Assembly: GCF_014201335.1 (NCBI RefSeq)
Contig: NZ_JACHEB010000004.1
Location: 434,001 to 498,000 of the forward strand
Reading direction: 5' to 3'
Origin: Tunturiibacter gelidiferens
GTDB lineage: Bacteria > Acidobacteriota > Terriglobia > Terriglobales > Acidobacteriaceae
Length of the DNA stretch: 64,000 nucleotides
In this document: in pieces, positions 16,144-25,110 of the stretch
Layout of the letters: every line of letters starts with the position of its first letter
Numbering within the stretch: position 1 is the stretch's first letter
Translations under genes and position numbers: made by a program
The notes under the pieces: model-generated
What the model was told of the DNA's origin: nothing
Seen by the model: the letters and a program-made list of their open reading frames with translations, nothing else
The model's database searches: none

Positions 16144-17730
16144 CTAATGGGCGCCGGCGGGGGGCTTGCCTGGTTTTACTTTTTTGAAGAACCAGACGAT
16201 GCCGACGCAGAAGAAACAGAGGAGCGAGAGCCAGCGGAAGACGTCGACAAATGCCCAGAGGGTGGCCTGGCGGCCGAGCTGCTGGTAGAGGGAGGCCTGG
16301 GCGGGATCGGCGGCGTTCGCCTGTCCGTAGGGGTTGGTCAGGAACTGGGTCAGGCTGCCGAGGGAGTTTTGAAACTGCTGGCCGGTGCGAGGAACGGAGT
16401 TGATGATGAGGTTTTGGTGGACGTCGGCGCGGCGGGTGAGCAGGGTGGAGGCGATGGAGATTCCGATGGAGCCGCCGACGTTGCGCATGAGGTTGAAGAG
16501 GCCGCTGGCGTTGCCGATTTGTTTCGAGTCGAGTGTGCCGTAGGCGGCGGTGCTGATGGGGACGAAGATGAAGCTGAGGCCGAAGCCGGTGATGAGGATG
16601 GGAAGAAGCAGGGTGGTGGGTGAGATATCGAGGGTAACGTTGCCGAAGTAGAGGGTGGTGAGGCCGAAGGTAAAGAAGCCGAAGGTGAGGAGGTAGCGGG
16701 GGTCGACTTTATTGGAGAGATACCCGATGACGGGCATGCCGCAGACCGCGCCGATGCCGCGAGGAGCGACGGCGATTCCTGCGGTGAAGGCGGTGTAGCC
16801 GAGAAGCTCCTGAAAGAAGAGAGGGAGGATGGTGGTGGTGGAGTAGATGCCAACGCCAAACATGAAGATGAGAATGCAGCCGAGGCGGAAATTTCGGTCT
16901 TTGAGGACCTTGAGGTCGACGATGGCATCTTTGTCGCGCCAGCAGTGCCAGCAGAAGTAGATAAAAGATGTGACGAGGAAGAAGACGGCCCAACGAATCC
17001 AGGTGGCTCCGAACCAGTCGTCTTCCTGACCTTTGTCGAGGACGACCTGGAGACAGCCGGTCCAGACGACGAGGGCTGCGAAACCGTAGCGGTCAAAGGC
17101 AGGGACCCGGGCTTTGCTGATGTATGGCGGGTCGTGGACGAAGCGGCTGATCATGGCGATTGCGAGGATGCCGATGGGGATGTTGATGTAGAAGGCGTAG
17201 CGCCAGGAGTAAGTGTCGGTGAGCCAGCCGCCGAGGGTGGGGCCGAGGACTGGGGCGACGACGACCCCGAAGGCGAAGACGGCCATGGCGGCTCCGCGTT
17301 TGGCGGGTGGGAACGATTCGAGGAGGATGGCCTGGGAGAGAGGTTGGAGGGCGCCGCCGCCAGCGCCTTGAATGATGCGGGCCAGCAGCAAGATGCCGAG
17401 GGTGGGAGCTGCTCCGCAGGCGAAGCTGGATATGGTGAAGATCACGATGCAGGACAGGAGGAAGCGCTTACGGCCGAATTTGAGGGAGAACCAGTTACTG
17501 GCGGGGAGAACGATGGCGTTGGCTACGAGGTAGCTGGTGAGGACCCAGGTGGCTTCGTCGTTGGAGGCAGAGAGGGAGCCGGCGATGTAGGGTAGTGCGA
17601 CCGAGGCAATGGCGGTGTCGAGCACCTCCATGAAGGTGGCGAGCATGACCGATGCGGCGATCAGCCAGGGGTTGACGCCTTGGGTCATGGAAGCGGATTC
17701 GTCGGGTGGTGCGGTCGCAGCGGAGGCCAT
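16144..17730 (-). CDS. DHA2 family MFS drug-efflux transporter (EmrB/QacA type)
   Basis: This is a 528-residue proton-driven multidrug transporter with 14 predicted membrane segments. It shows the DHA2 motif LDTAIASVALPYIAG in TM1 and SNWFSLKFGRKRFLL for the loop 2-3 motif A. In the region of motif C it has FGVVVAPVLGPTLGGWLTD, and the antiporter pattern ARIIQGAGGGALQPLSQA is also visible. ATG 17730 (MASAATAPPDES) is preferred over 17805, which would add a Pro/Arg-rich tail. No emrA or tolC homologue is adjacent. The next gene is a GNAT acetyltransferase, 3 nt downstream. A marR-type gene sits far away at the window end. Confidence 0.9.
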   Translation of the reverse strand: MASAATAPPDESASMTQGVNPWLIAASVMLATFMEVLDTAIASVALPYIAGSLSASNDEATWVLTSYLVANAIVLPASNWFSLKFGRKRFLLSCIVIFTISSFACGAAPTLGILLLARIIQGAGGGALQPLSQAILLESFPPAKRGAAMAVFAFGVVVAPVLGPTLGGWLTDTYSWRYAFYINIPIGILAIAMISRFVHDPPYISKARVPAFDRYGFAALVVWTGCLQVVLDKGQEDDWFGATWIRWAVFFLVTSFIYFCWHCWRDKDAIVDLKVLKDRNFRLGCILIFMFGVGIYSTTTILPLFFQELLGYTAFTAGIAVAPRGIGAVCGMPVIGYLSNKVDPRYLLTFGFFTFGLTTLYFGNVTLDISPTTLLLPILITGFGLSFIFVPISTAAYGTLDSKQIGNASGLFNLMRNVGGSIGISIASTLLTRRADVHQNLIINSVPRTGQQFQNSLGSLTQFLTNPYGQANAADPAQASLYQQLGRQATLWAFVDVFRWLSLLCFFCVGIVWFFKKVKPGKPPAGAH

Positions 17731-17835
17731 GGTCTTCGGAGGGTCCCTTGCGCGGTGGAATGGTTGTCTCCTAAATAGAGGCAAAAAAGGAGGTAATGGA
17801 TGCATTCGGGGTTTGCGCAGTGCGGTCAGCGGCGC

Positions 17836-17872
17836 AAAAAAGGCGGCAGGCCCGTTGGATGGAGCCTGCCGC
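17836..17872 (-). terminator. Intrinsic terminator of the small lipoprotein gene
   Basis: On the minus strand GCGGCAGGC (17872-17864) pairs perfectly with GCCTGCCGC (17851-17843), and six T follow (17841-17836). It lies 55 bp beyond the stop of the lipoprotein gene, supporting that this small gene is transcribed. Confidence 0.82.
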
Positions 17873-17926
17873 GCTTGGTTGGTTGTGGTTTTCCGGCGAT
17901 CGTCTGCCGGTTCGGTGTCGAGGGGT

Positions 17927-18208
17927 TTAGGAGGGGTTGCGGCCCATCGGGCCCATCGACTGGGAGACGTTGTGGTAAGAGCCCGTTTGAAGTCTTCGCG
18001 TGGAAGGGGCGTGGCGGAGCGGGGGGACTTGAACGGAATCTAGGCTCTTGGGAAGGTGGGTGGACCAGGTGTAGGTCGTGGTCGAGATATTGGTGGAGTC
18101 CGGGGTGGCGTTGCAGCCGGATAGGAGACCGGCGAGAAGTCCTGCGAGGCCCAATGAAGCGACTTTCAGGAGGCGGCGTGCGGTACGGCGTGCAGTAAGG
18201 GAAGACAT
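17927..18208 (-). CDS. Small lipoprotein of unknown function
   Basis: This is a 93-residue protein with an arginine-rich N-terminus (MSSLTARRTARRLLK), a hydrophobic stretch and a lipobox LLSGC (Cys at ~30), so it should be a lipidated envelope protein. The mature part is polar and short, ending RLQTGSYHNVSQSMGPMGRNPS; I recognise no family. The chosen ATG (18208) has GGAG 9 nt upstream; longer forms up to 18325 lack a site. A perfect intrinsic terminator follows at 17836-17872. It lies head to head with dnaK across 359 bp. Confidence 0.62.
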   Translation of the reverse strand: MSSLTARRTARRLLKVASLGLAGLLAGLLSGCNATPDSTNISTTTYTWSTHLPKSLDSVQVPPLRHAPSTRRLQTGSYHNVSQSMGPMGRNPS

Positions 18209-18567
18209 GAGCAGAGCTCCAAGTGATGCATTAATTGAAGGAAGCGTAACCGGGGGCATCAAGGGCGACAATGACACCTTCGAGGGACCGTTCGGTGATG
18301 ACACCGCGATGTTTTGGCGAATCACGTGTTTGGTTTATCGGACGGTTGCAGTGGGAACTGGAGGCGCGTCGGGAGTATTTTTGAGGCGGGGTTGGGGCCT
18401 TTTGTAACGGCTAAGCGGCGGCTAAAGCTATTTGGAAGAATGAGTAAGGGTTTTGAATCCAATAGGTGGCCGGGTACATCAGAATAGTTGACAATAAGTG
18501 ACTCAAGGTGAGATTCTTGGGATGTCAAAAATGTTGATGGGCTGCGAGCCCAGAATGGGGATGTGGG
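18209..18567. other. 359-bp divergent regulatory region upstream of dnaK
   Basis: No gene is seen. The left end carries the upstream region of the small lipoprotein gene. The right end holds a TTGACA hexamer at 18488-18493 overlapping a HAIR-like inverted repeat at 18487-18507, and the dnaK ribosome binding site (GGGG at 18557-18560). Nothing else stands out. Confidence 0.6.
18487..18507 (+). promoter_or_regulatory. HAIR-like operator overlapping a -35 element upstream of dnaK
   Basis: The HspR operator HAIR has the consensus CTTGAGT-N7-ACTCAAG. Here the right half ACTCAAG is exact (18501-18507). The left half at the required 7-nt spacing reads GTTGACA (18487-18493), keeping the TTGA core (4 of 7). 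The same left half forms a consensus TTGACA -35. The matching -10 at 16 nt (GAGATT, 18510-18515) is poor. An HspR homologue is encoded at 27126-27527. Confidence 0.5.
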
Positions 18568-20484
18568 ATGGCGAAGATTATTGGAATTGACTTGGGAACG
18601 ACGAACTCGTGCGTCGCGGTGATGGAAGGTGGCGAGCCGAAGGTGATCCCGAACGAAGAGGGTGGCCGGACTACGCCATCTGTCGTTGCGTTCACCAAGA
18701 GCGGGGAGCGGCTGGTGGGTCAGGTGGCCAAGCGCCAGGCGATTACGAATCCGGAGAATACGGTTTATTCGATCAAGCGGTTTATGGGTCGTCGCATGAA
18801 CGAAGTTGGCGACGAGATGAAGATGGTGCCGTACAAGGTCGTTGCGAAGGGCGACAACATTGTTGTGAGCGCGCAGGGTAAGGAGTTCACTCCGCCTGAG
18901 ATCTCGGCGATGATTCTGCAGAAGCTGAAGAAGGCTGCGGAGGACTATCTCGGGACTTCGGTGACCGAGGCTGTGATTACGGTTCCGGCTTACTTCAACG
19001 ATGCTCAACGTCAGGCGACCAAGGATGCCGGCAAGATTGCTGGACTTGATGTGAAGCGTATTGTGAACGAGCCGACGGCGGCTGCGCTTGCTTATGGTTT
19101 GGACAAGAAGAAGGACGAGACGATTGCGGTCTATGACTTCGGTGGCGGTACCTTCGATATCTCGATTCTTGAGGTTGGCGAAGGCGTGATCGAGGTGAAG
19201 TCGACCAATGGTGATACGCACCTTGGTGGTGACAACCTCGACCAGAGGATTGTGGATTGGCTGATTGGTGAGTTCAAGGCTGATACCGGGCTTGATCTGC
19301 ATGCGAAGGGCAACGAGATGGCGCTGCAGCGGTTGAAGGATGCTGCTGAGAAGGCGAAGATCGAGCTGTCGACGGCGCAAGAGTCGGAGATCAATCTCCC
19401 CTTTATTACTGCCGATGCGAGTGGGCCGAAACACCTTGTGCGGAACTTGACTCGTGCGAAGCTGGAGTCGTTGGTCGATGATCTGCTGCAGCGGTCGATT
19501 GGGCCGTCGAAGCAGGCGATGAAGGATGCTGGTGTGGATGCGAGCAAGATCGATGAGGTGGTTCTCGTCGGTGGTCAGACTCGTATGCCGAAGATTCAGC
19601 AGTTGGTGAAGGAGCTGTTCGGCAAGGAGCCGCATAAGGGCGTGAACCCGGATGAGGTTGTGGCGATCGGCGCGGCCGTTCAGGCTGGCGTGTTGGCCGG
19701 CGAAGTGAAGGATCTGTTGCTGCTCGATGTGACTCCGCTGACGTTGTCGATTGAGACGATGGGCGGTGTTGCGACGGCGATGATCAACCGGAACACGACG
19801 ATTCCGACGAAGAAGACGGAGACGTTTTCTACGGCGGCTGATTCGCAGACTGAGGTTGAAGTGCATGTGCTGCAGGGCGAACGGCCGATGGCCGCGCAGA
19901 ACCGGACGCTGGGCAAGTTCAAGCTTGCCGGGATTCCTCCTGCTCCTCGTGGCGTGCCGCAGATTGAGGTCACGTTCGACATCGACGCAAACGGCATCCT
20001 AAATGTAACGGCGAAGGACAATGCGACTGGCAAGGATCAGAAGATTACGATTACGAGCTCGTCAGGCCTGAGCAAGGAAGAGGTTGAGCGGATGGCGAAG
20101 GATGCCGAGGCTCATGCGGCTGAGGACAAGGAGCAGCGCGAGGCGGTCGAGGCTCGGAACGGACTGGATTCGCTGGTCTACAACATCGAAAAGATGTTGA
20201 AGGATGCGGGCGATAAGGTTCAGGAGTCGGATAAGACCGAGGTAGAGACGGCTCTGGCAGAGGCGAAGACGACTCTGGCCGGTACTCCAAGCGCTAGTGA
20301 GCTGAATGCTGCGAAGGATCGTCTAACGACTGTGAGCCACAAGCTTGCAGAGGCGATGTACAAGGCGTCTGCGGCATCAGCACCGACCGATGGTGCGACA
20401 GGTGCGACGGAAACGCATGAAGAGCCGAAGAAGGACGAAGGCGTGATTGATGCTGAGTACGTCGACGTCGATGAAAAGAAATAA
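18568..20484 (+). CDS. dnaK: Chaperone DnaK (Hsp70)
   Basis: This is the ATP-dependent Hsp70 chaperone of the cytoplasm, which folds nascent and stress-damaged proteins with DnaJ and GrpE. The 638-residue protein shows the phosphate loop [18 protein letters not shown] at its start and the Hsp70 signatures [18 protein letters not shown] and [17 protein letters not shown]. The linker [16 protein letters not shown] is intact, and the lid ends in [14 protein letters not shown]. The start ATG follows GGGG by 7 nt. It is monocistronic: an intrinsic terminator follows at 20523. dnaJ lies 3.3 kb downstream and grpE is not in the window. A HAIR-like site upstream suggests HspR repression. Confidence 0.98.
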   Translation: MAKIIGIDLGTTNSCVAVMEGGEPKVIPNEEGGRTTPSVVAFTKSGERLVGQVAKRQAITNPENTVYSIKRFMGRRMNEVGDEMKMVPYKVVAKGDNIVVSAQGKEFTPPEISAMILQKLKKAAEDYLGTSVTEAVITVPAYFNDAQRQATKDAGKIAGLDVKRIVNEPTAAALAYGLDKKKDETIAVYDFGGGTFDISILEVGEGVIEVKSTNGDTHLGGDNLDQRIVDWLIGEFKADTGLDLHAKGNEMALQRLKDAAEKAKIELSTAQESEINLPFITADASGPKHLVRNLTRAKLESLVDDLLQRSIGPSKQAMKDAGVDASKIDEVVLVGGQTRMPKIQQLVKELFGKEPHKGVNPDEVVAIGAAVQAGVLAGEVKDLLLLDVTPLTLSIETMGGVATAMINRNTTIPTKKTETFSTAADSQTEVEVHVLQGERPMAAQNRTLGKFKLAGIPPAPRGVPQIEVTFDIDANGILNVTAKDNATGKDQKITITSSSGLSKEEVERMAKDAEAHAAEDKEQREAVEARNGLDSLVYNIEKMLKDAGDKVQESDKTEVETALAEAKTTLAGTPSASELNAAKDRLTTVSHKLAEAMYKASAASAPTDGATGATETHEEPKKDEGVIDAEYVDVDEKK

Positions 20485-20522
20485 GTGTAATCCGTACCGG
20501 CTGGTTTTGACGTAATAAAGGT

Positions 20523-20556
20523 GAGGGGCGTTCCTGATGGGGTGCCCCTCCTTTTT
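20523..20556 (+). terminator. Intrinsic terminator of dnaK
   Basis: GAGGGGC (20523-20529) pairs with GCCCCTC (20544-20550) across a 14-nt loop, followed by CTTTTTAT. It ends the transcript 39 bp after the dnaK stop. Confidence 0.85.
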
Positions 20557-20574
20557 ATCAGGCTGGCTTACGGC

Positions 20575-20599
20575 GATAGACGTGTAGAGTGCGTCTATC
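20575..20599. repeat. Perfect 8-bp inverted repeat upstream of a small gene
   Basis: GATAGACG (20575-20582) and CGTCTATC (20592-20599) are perfect complements separated by 9 nt. It lies ~107 bp before the 56-residue gene and after the dnaK terminator. It could be a regulator site or a 5' leader hairpin. Confidence 0.5.
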
Positions 20600-20705
20600 A
20601 CCAGAAAGGTGTGTAGCGGTGAGCAGAAGAAACAGAGAAGATCAGTATGCAGAGACGTTTTGGATGGAGAACCTGGAACTCAATCGATTGCTTGGAGGGA
20701 AGACC

Positions 20706-20876
20706 ATGACCGAGACGATGTGGAAGTGCGACCAGGTTCGAGCAGGCCGGCTGTACAACCGGATGATGTTCGACACCAAGGAAGAAGCGGTGAAGTTTGC
20801 CCAGCGGATGCAGCAGATGGAGCCGGATCAGATGTTTTCGATCGAGGCGATTGAGGCGCGGCAGGTCTGGAACTAA
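20706..20876 (+). CDS. Small conserved protein, 56 residues
   Basis: This short soluble protein begins MTETMWKCDQVRAGRLYN and ends FSIEAIEARQVWN, with a central KEEAVKFAQRMQQMEPDQ helix. No known domain, signal or membrane segment is visible. The ATG at 20706 is chosen over in-frame starts at 20589 and 20664, because GGAGGGA (20694-20700) is placed ideally before it and the longer N-terminus looks unstructured. I have the impression that it is conserved in Acidobacteriaceae, but that is from memory only. The gene lies between dnaK and a convergent acyltransferase gene. Confidence 0.7.
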   Translation: MTETMWKCDQVRAGRLYNRMMFDTKEEAVKFAQRMQQMEPDQMFSIEAIEARQVWN

Positions 20877-20880
20877 TCGG

Positions 20881-21990
20881 CTAGACGGAGCGTGTTCGAA
20901 TAACTTCGAAGCGCTTCTTGTAGCGCAGTATGGGTGATTCGAAGAATCGGTAAGAGATAGAAGCCAGCAAGACAGTGAGGATGAAGGCAAACGCGACTTC
21001 AAGTGCGTTGGTCGTCATCCTCGCTATTTGGTGGCCACTGGTGAGGCGATGAACGATGTAAATCGAGAGACGCAGCATGGCCCAGTGAAAGACGTAGAGG
21101 CCGTACGAGATCTTCCCCAGGTACACCAGGGGACGCAGTTTGCCTAGACGTGTCTCGCCGAGGAAGCTGAAGAAGAGCAGGGTGCAACCAAGGTTGACAC
21201 AGAGATAGCCAGGAGCCGCTAGATGGAAGGTGACCGGGTCTGATGTTTCCTTGACCTGAAAGAGATGTTGGGCTGCACCAAGAGCAGCAAGACCGATGAT
21301 GAAGAAGAGCGATCGAACCAGGGGATGCAGTTTTGGCGCACGGCCTTGAAGCGCCAGCGCAAGTAAAGCTCCTGTACTGAAGAACTGGAATTGAACGAAG
21401 CTGTTGACCCAGATCATCAGGACGGCGCTGGATCCGGCATGGCATAGGTGCGCGAGCGCCAAATAGGCGACGGCAAACATTGCGATGGAGAAGACGATGG
21501 AGCCAGAGCGATGGAGGTATTTCCGAGCAGAGGGCCAGAGGATGTAGAACTGCTCCTCTACGGGGATGCTCCAGAGCGGCGTTGAGATGGTATCTGTAAA
21601 GCCGTGGTACGCGACGTACCAGTTGCCCGCGGCGAGGAGGAAAGCCAAGAGGCGTGAGGCAGTGAAGACTCCAGATTTCAGGTGGAGCTGCAGGAGGTAG
21701 TCAGCCAGCAGAACGATAAAATAGAGGGGCCAAATGCGAAGACCCCGTCGAATGTAAAAGGCTCGTAGGTGAATGTCTCCAGATTGACTCTTTTCGCGCT
21801 CGAGCAGTTCGGTAATGAGATAGGAGCTGAGCAGGAAGAAGAGACAGACGCCAAGCGCGCCGGCGATGCGAAATGAATCGAAGATGCCGCTGGCGACCGT
21901 GACTGAGTGATAGAAGAAGACTAAAAGAAAGGCGACAAAGCGAAGGACATCAAGCTCTGGCCGGTAGAAGCTCGCATTTGTTGCGGTCAA
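20881..21990 (-). CDS. Acyltransferase 3 family membrane protein (OafA/YrhL-like)
   Basis: This integral membrane acyltransferase, of the family that O-acetylates or acylates polysaccharides and lipids, is 369 residues with ~10 membrane segments. The family start FYRPELDVLRFVAFLLVFFYHS contains the conserved arginine (LDVLR) and catalytic histidine (FYHS). RAFYIRRGLRIWPLYFIVL and WSIPVEEQFYILWP are further family hallmarks. TTG 21990 is proposed as start because GAGGA lies 5 nt upstream and homology begins 8 codons later. ATG 22053 is also in frame but has no site. The frame stops 4 nt from the end of the convergent small gene. Confidence 0.85.
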   Translation of the reverse strand: MTATNASFYRPELDVLRFVAFLLVFFYHSVTVASGIFDSFRIAGALGVCLFFLLSSYLITELLEREKSQSGDIHLRAFYIRRGLRIWPLYFIVLLADYLLQLHLKSGVFTASRLLAFLLAAGNWYVAYHGFTDTISTPLWSIPVEEQFYILWPSARKYLHRSGSIVFSIAMFAVAYLALAHLCHAGSSAVLMIWVNSFVQFQFFSTGALLALALQGRAPKLHPLVRSLFFIIGLAALGAAQHLFQVKETSDPVTFHLAAPGYLCVNLGCTLLFFSFLGETRLGKLRPLVYLGKISYGLYVFHWAMLRLSIYIVHRLTSGHQIARMTTNALEVAFAFILTVLLASISYRFFESPILRYKKRFEVIRTRSV

Positions 21991-22182
21991 AGAATTCCTC
22001 GTTAGGCGCTTGTGCAGACGATGGGGAGCGCCGCGTTCCAAGGAGCATAGCATGGAGGATGCAGAGGTAAAGGTCAGAGATGGCGATGCGGCCGTCGTCC
22101 TTGCTGTTTTGAAGGCAGCTATTGGATGAGAAGAACTTTCGGCAGCTTCCGGGATGCATCAAAAGAGGCTGGAGGGCGTCTG

Positions 22183-22800
22183 GTGGTGAATTGGGAGGCG
22201 GTTCAGGCAGTGGCAACGGCCGCTTTGGTGGTTACGAGTGCCGGTGCTATCTCTTATGCCGGGTTGCAGCTGCGACATGAGCGAGATTATCGGGCGGTTG
22301 AGAATCTTGAGAAGCAGCTTAGCTTCTTTTTGTCAGAGAAGTTTGTCTCGGTGAGGCAGACGCTGGCGGAATCTCGGCTGGAGGGCGATGAGTTGAAGGC
22401 GTGGACCCTTGAGGAGCCGCCTGTGAGCGCGTTCGAGGTGCTGGACTTTTATGAGCATCTGTCGTTGCTGGTGAAGAAGGGCCACCTAGATGTGTATGAC
22501 GTGTGGCACACGTTTTATGAATGGGCGCAGCCGGTATACGTAGATATGCAGCGGCTGATCGAGAGTGAAGATAGCTCTTATACAGAGCACTACCGGGACT
22601 TGCAAAAGATGATGCGGCAGATGGATGAGATTCAGATGGACAAGATGCAAACGCAAAAGGGAGAGCATTGGGCGCTGTGGACTCCGGAGCGCATTATCGA
22701 GCACTACCGGTATGAGTTGAAGACGAGTGGCCGGCCGCGACGTGTTCGGCGGCGACATCAGACGCAAGTGACTGCGACGAGGTTGAGGGAAGATGCCTGA
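22183..22800 (+). CDS. Single-span membrane protein of unknown function
   Basis: This 205-residue protein has one N-terminal membrane segment (VQAVATAALVVTSAGAISYAGL) and a long helical cytoplasmic part with a Met/Gln/Asp-rich coiled stretch (MMRQMDEIQMDKMQTQKG) and a basic tail (RPRRVRRRHQTQ). The arrangement resembles DUF4760-type proteins, which is a weak call. GTG 22183 is chosen since GGAGGG (22171-22176) lies 6 nt before it; ATG 22126 gives 19 more residues. The stop overlaps the start of the glycosylase gene by 8 nt, so both are in one operon. Confidence 0.65.
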   Translation: MVNWEAVQAVATAALVVTSAGAISYAGLQLRHERDYRAVENLEKQLSFFLSEKFVSVRQTLAESRLEGDELKAWTLEEPPVSAFEVLDFYEHLSLLVKKGHLDVYDVWHTFYEWAQPVYVDMQRLIESEDSSYTEHYRDLQKMMRQMDEIQMDKMQTQKGEHWALWTPERIIEHYRYELKTSGRPRRVRRRHQTQVTATRLREDA

Positions 22801-23686
22801 AGGGAATGAGATTCATCGATGGGCCGAGAGACATGCGGCTGCTTTTGCCGGGAAGATTGTTCGAGTGGATGGGCCGCAGGGACGGTTTACCGATGCGGCG
22901 ATGATTGATGGACGAAAGCTGAAGCGGGTAATGGCTGTGGGCAAGCACGTTGGATATGACTTCGGGAAGGACCTGATTCTGCATGTGCATCTTGGATTGC
23001 AGGGGGATTTTACGGAGGGCTCGGGACCGCTGCCGGACGTGCGTGGTGCGTTGCGGCTGCGAATGTGGAATGACGCGGCGGTGAAGCGGCCAGTGGTGCC
23101 GGGTGTGAGCAAACGGCATGCGTGGTATTCGGACGATGATGGGACTGGACATATCGAGCCGTCGAAGGTGGCTTGGGTAGAGTTGCGTGGGCCGATGGAC
23201 TGCTCCATCTACTCGCAGGAAAAGTGGGATGCGCTGCTGGAGCGGCTGGGACCCGATCCGTTGAATGGAGACGGGCCAGAGAAGATGATTGCGCGGGTTG
23301 CGAAGAGCAAGAAGGCGATTGGAGAGCTGCTGATGGACCAATCTGTGGCTGCGGGAGTGGGGAATATTTTTCGTGCAGAGTTACTGTTTCGGGCACGGCT
23401 GAGCCCGTTTACGCCGGGGAAGGAGGTAGCGGAGAGCACGCTGCGGTCGATATGGAAGGAGGCGGGCGTGTTGATGAAGGCTGGGATGGTTGACCGGAGG
23501 ATCGTGACGACGAAGCCGAAGGATCGACCGCATAAGAGTGGGCCAGTGCTGAAGGAAGAGGCGCACTATGTGTATCGGCGGCAGGGTCGACCTTGCTTTA
23601 TCAGCGGGACGAAGATTTTGACGAAGGTGATGGCAGGGCGCAATCTTTTTTGGTGCCCGGTTTGCCAGGATTTGAAGGCTGAATAA
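22793..23686 (+). CDS. Fpg/Nei family DNA glycosylase (endonuclease VIII-like)
   Basis: This is a base-excision repair enzyme that removes oxidised bases and nicks the abasic site. After Met removal the catalytic Pro1 and Glu2 are present (MPEGNEIHR). The ILHVHLGLQG loop, the H2TH motif DQSVAAGVGNIFRAELLF and the C-terminal zinc region are visible. The MPEGNEIHR start resembles the actinobacterial Nei2 subfamily more than Fpg. Odd: the zinc finger, normally C-X2-C-X16-C-X2-C, reads Cys268-X2-Ser271-X16-Cys288-X2-Cys291, so one ligand is Ser. The gene is 297 codons and overlaps the upstream gene by 8 nt. Confidence 0.88.
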   Translation: MPEGNEIHRWAERHAAAFAGKIVRVDGPQGRFTDAAMIDGRKLKRVMAVGKHVGYDFGKDLILHVHLGLQGDFTEGSGPLPDVRGALRLRMWNDAAVKRPVVPGVSKRHAWYSDDDGTGHIEPSKVAWVELRGPMDCSIYSQEKWDALLERLGPDPLNGDGPEKMIARVAKSKKAIGELLMDQSVAAGVGNIFRAELLFRARLSPFTPGKEVAESTLRSIWKEAGVLMKAGMVDRRIVTTKPKDRPHKSGPVLKEEAHYVYRRQGRPCFISGTKILTKVMAGRNLFWCPVCQDLKAE

Positions 23687-23735
23687 GGTTTAGAGATGCG
23701 CATGAGGCGCATTGGTAAGAGAATGGAAGAAGATT

Positions 23736-24980
23736 ATGGCGACGACACAGACGAAGGACTATTACGGCACGCTGGGCGTGAAGAAGACGGCGACGGCGGA
23801 GGAGATTCGCAAGGCGTTTCGCAAAGCTGCGCGGAAGTATCACCCGGACGTGAATCCGAATGACAAGAAGGCTGAGGAGAAGTTCAAAGAGATCTCCGAG
23901 GCGAACGATGTTTTGAGTGACGACAAGAAGCGGAAGATCTACGACCAGCTTGGCTTCTACTCGGACAATATCGACCCGGCAGCGGCCGAGGCGGCTGCAC
24001 GTGGCGGCTATGGCGGGGGAGCAACTTCTGCTGGGTATCGTGGCGGTGCTGGTGGAGGACGTGCAGGTCAGGAGGTTCCGTTTGACTTTGGTGGGTTCGA
24101 TTTTTCGGACTTTCAGAGTGGACGTTCGGCCCAGCAGGAGTCGGGCGGCGGGTTTGGAGGCAGCTTCAAGGATATCTTCAGCGGGATGTTCAACGGAGGG
24201 AAGCAGGCCGCGCGTGGGCCGCAACCGGGGACCGATCTTGAGTACCAGGTGAGCGTCGATTTCTGGACGGCGGTGCGGGGTGGTGTAACGCGGTTGGAGA
24301 TTCAGCGGCAGGAGGTTTGCCCGACGTGCAAGGGTAAGTCGACGACGGGCGGAAGTGTCGAGTGCCCTGAGTGCCATGGTTCGGGGCAGGTGACGCAGAT
24401 GGGCGGCCGGATGAAGTTCAATATTCAGTGTCCGCGGTGCGGTGGTTCGGGGAAGGTGCAGAACTCGTGCCCGACCTGCGATGGCGAGGGTGTGGTGACG
24501 AAGCGGGAGCCGCTGGAGTTTCGAATTAAGCCGGGGACTCGGGATGGTCAGAGAATTCGGCTGGCGGGTAAAGGCAACGCGGGGATCAATGGCGGCCCGG
24601 CAGGTGATCTGTTTTTGATTATTAAGGCGGGGACGCATCCGGTATTTACACGTAGTGCAGATGACATATATGTAACTGTTCCGGTTACGATGACGGAAGC
24701 GGCGCTGGGAGCAAAGATTGATGTGCCGACGATCGATACCCATGAAGGTGGTGCGAGAACGCAGTTGAAGATTCCGCCGGGGACGCAGACGGGACAGAAG
24801 CTGCGGCTGCGGGAGAAGGGAGTGCCTTCGGCTTCGCGGGAGGGTGTGCGTGGCGATCAGATTGTGGAAGTGAAGATTGTCGTGCCGAAGGTGCATGATG
24901 AGCGGAGCAAGGAGATTCTGCGAGAGCTGGCGAAGCTGAATCCGGAGGATCCTCGCGAAGATTTATTTGAACGCGCATAA
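23736..24980 (+). CDS. dnaJ: Co-chaperone DnaJ (Hsp40, class A)
   Basis: DnaJ binds unfolded protein and stimulates the DnaK ATPase. The 414-residue protein has a J domain with HPD at 36-38 ([10 protein letters not shown]), a Gly/Phe-rich region (~80-165) and four zinc-binding CxxCxGx motifs. The motifs are [24 protein letters not shown] and CPTCDGEG. The C-terminal substrate-binding domains are complete ([31 protein letters not shown]). ATG 23736 is used: GGAAGAAG lies just upstream, and the upstream in-frame codons add only 8 residues. It follows the glycosylase gene by 49 bp. A perfect 6-bp inverted repeat (ATGCGC/GCGCAT) lies between them. Confidence 0.95.
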   Translation: MATTQTKDYYGTLGVKKTATAEEIRKAFRKAARKYHPDVNPNDKKAEEKFKEISEANDVLSDDKKRKIYDQLGFYSDNIDPAAAEAAARGGYGGGATSAGYRGGAGGGRAGQEVPFDFGGFDFSDFQSGRSAQQESGGGFGGSFKDIFSGMFNGGKQAARGPQPGTDLEYQVSVDFWTAVRGGVTRLEIQRQEVCPTCKGKSTTGGSVECPECHGSGQVTQMGGRMKFNIQCPRCGGSGKVQNSCPTCDGEGVVTKREPLEFRIKPGTRDGQRIRLAGKGNAGINGGPAGDLFLIIKAGTHPVFTRSADDIYVTVPVTMTEAALGAKIDVPTIDTHEGGARTQLKIPPGTQTGQKLRLREKGVPSASREGVRGDQIVEVKIVVPKVHDERSKEILRELAKLNPEDPREDLFERA

Positions 24981-25110
24981 GTTTGCCCATTTTGCACCCC
25001 GTTCGGCATTTCGTTGCATCCAAGTTCATCAAGAAATGTTTGAGCGCACGGTTTATTTGCACTGAATGTTGTGCACCGTGATGAAATCCCCTTAGTTCGG
25101 AGGTGATTCC

